NCBI GenBank assembly: GCA_035547895.1
Contig: DASZTT010000253.1
Coordinates: 1 to 15,233 of the forward strand
From: 66-474 sp035547895
GTDB taxonomy: Bacteria > Pseudomonadota > Gammaproteobacteria > Xanthomonadales > Rhodanobacteraceae
Direction of reading: 5' to 3'
Length of the DNA stretch: 15,233 nt
Position 1 is the stretch's first letter, and the number at the start of each line of letters is the position of its first letter. The position numbers and the translations under genes were made by a program. The notes beneath the pieces are model-generated. The model searched no databases. It was not told the DNA's origin and saw only the letters and a program-made list of their open reading frames with translations. Shown here in pieces: positions 15,175 to 15,233 of the stretch.

Positions 15175-15209
15175 GAGGCGGCGAAAAGCGCCTCCATGTG
15201 CGGTGGAGG
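15175..15209 (-). promoter_or_regulatory. Beta-lactamase leader with two overlapping, mutually exclusive hairpins
   Basis: In the direction of transcription CCTCCA (15209-15204) can pair with TGGAGG (15196-15191), loop seven bases. Alternatively GAGGCG (15194-15189) can pair with CGCCTC (15180-15175), loop eight bases. The two stems share bases 15191-15194, so both cannot form at once. The region is 62-96 bases before the beta-lactamase start. The layout resembles an attenuator or a leader switch. The stems are short and no T run follows the second, so chance is possible in GC-rich DNA. Confidence 0.35.
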
Positions 15210-15233
15210 ACTTTCGCACGGGAAAACTTCCAT

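Noticed and set aside
15114..15233. In-frame N-terminal extension of the beta-lactamase to the window edge
   Set aside because: The twin-arginine motif should be at the N-terminus and a ribosome binding site precedes 15113. The extension also has no domain resemblance.

Overview
This window looks like chromosome from a GC-rich gammaproteobacterium, most likely of the Xanthomonadales/Lysobacterales (Rhodanobacteraceae or Xanthomonadaceae type). The clues are an L2-like class A beta-lactamase with a Tat signal, a large Oar-type TonB-dependent receptor next to TPR-sulfotransferases, a XenA/YqjM-type ene-reductase, and strong use of GC-ending codons. This placement is inferred from protein resemblance by eye; no 16S or marker gene is present. 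I see no tRNA, rRNA, CRISPR, insertion sequence or phage gene.

Left part (1-5417). A partial Mrp/ApbC-type iron-sulfur carrier gene leaves the window on the minus strand. A perfect 34-bp palindrome separates it from a divergent, exported DUF2147 protein. A secreted penicillin-acylase-family Ntn hydrolase follows and runs tail to tail, with a 6-bp gap, into a minus-strand old-yellow-enzyme ene-reductase. That gene diverges across a 72-bp spacer from an M19 (renal dipeptidase) family protein whose N-terminal metal-binding HxD motif is missing.

Middle (5418-7246). A 330-bp gene-free stretch contains several inverted repeats. After it come an unrecognised exported protein and a RidA/YjgF-family deaminase, both on the minus strand.

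Right part (7269-15233), all on the minus strand. In transcription order it holds a Tat-exported class A beta-lactamase, a TPR-sulfotransferase, an Oar-like TonB-dependent receptor ending at a clear intrinsic terminator, and a second, paralogous TPR-sulfotransferase that probably forms one transcript with ridA. The receptor bracketed by two cytoplasmic sulfotransferases is the most interesting arrangement. It suggests a system in which the receptor, or something it handles, is sulfated (for example on tyrosine). The sequence supports the arrangement and the PAPS-binding motifs; the substrate is a hypothesis.
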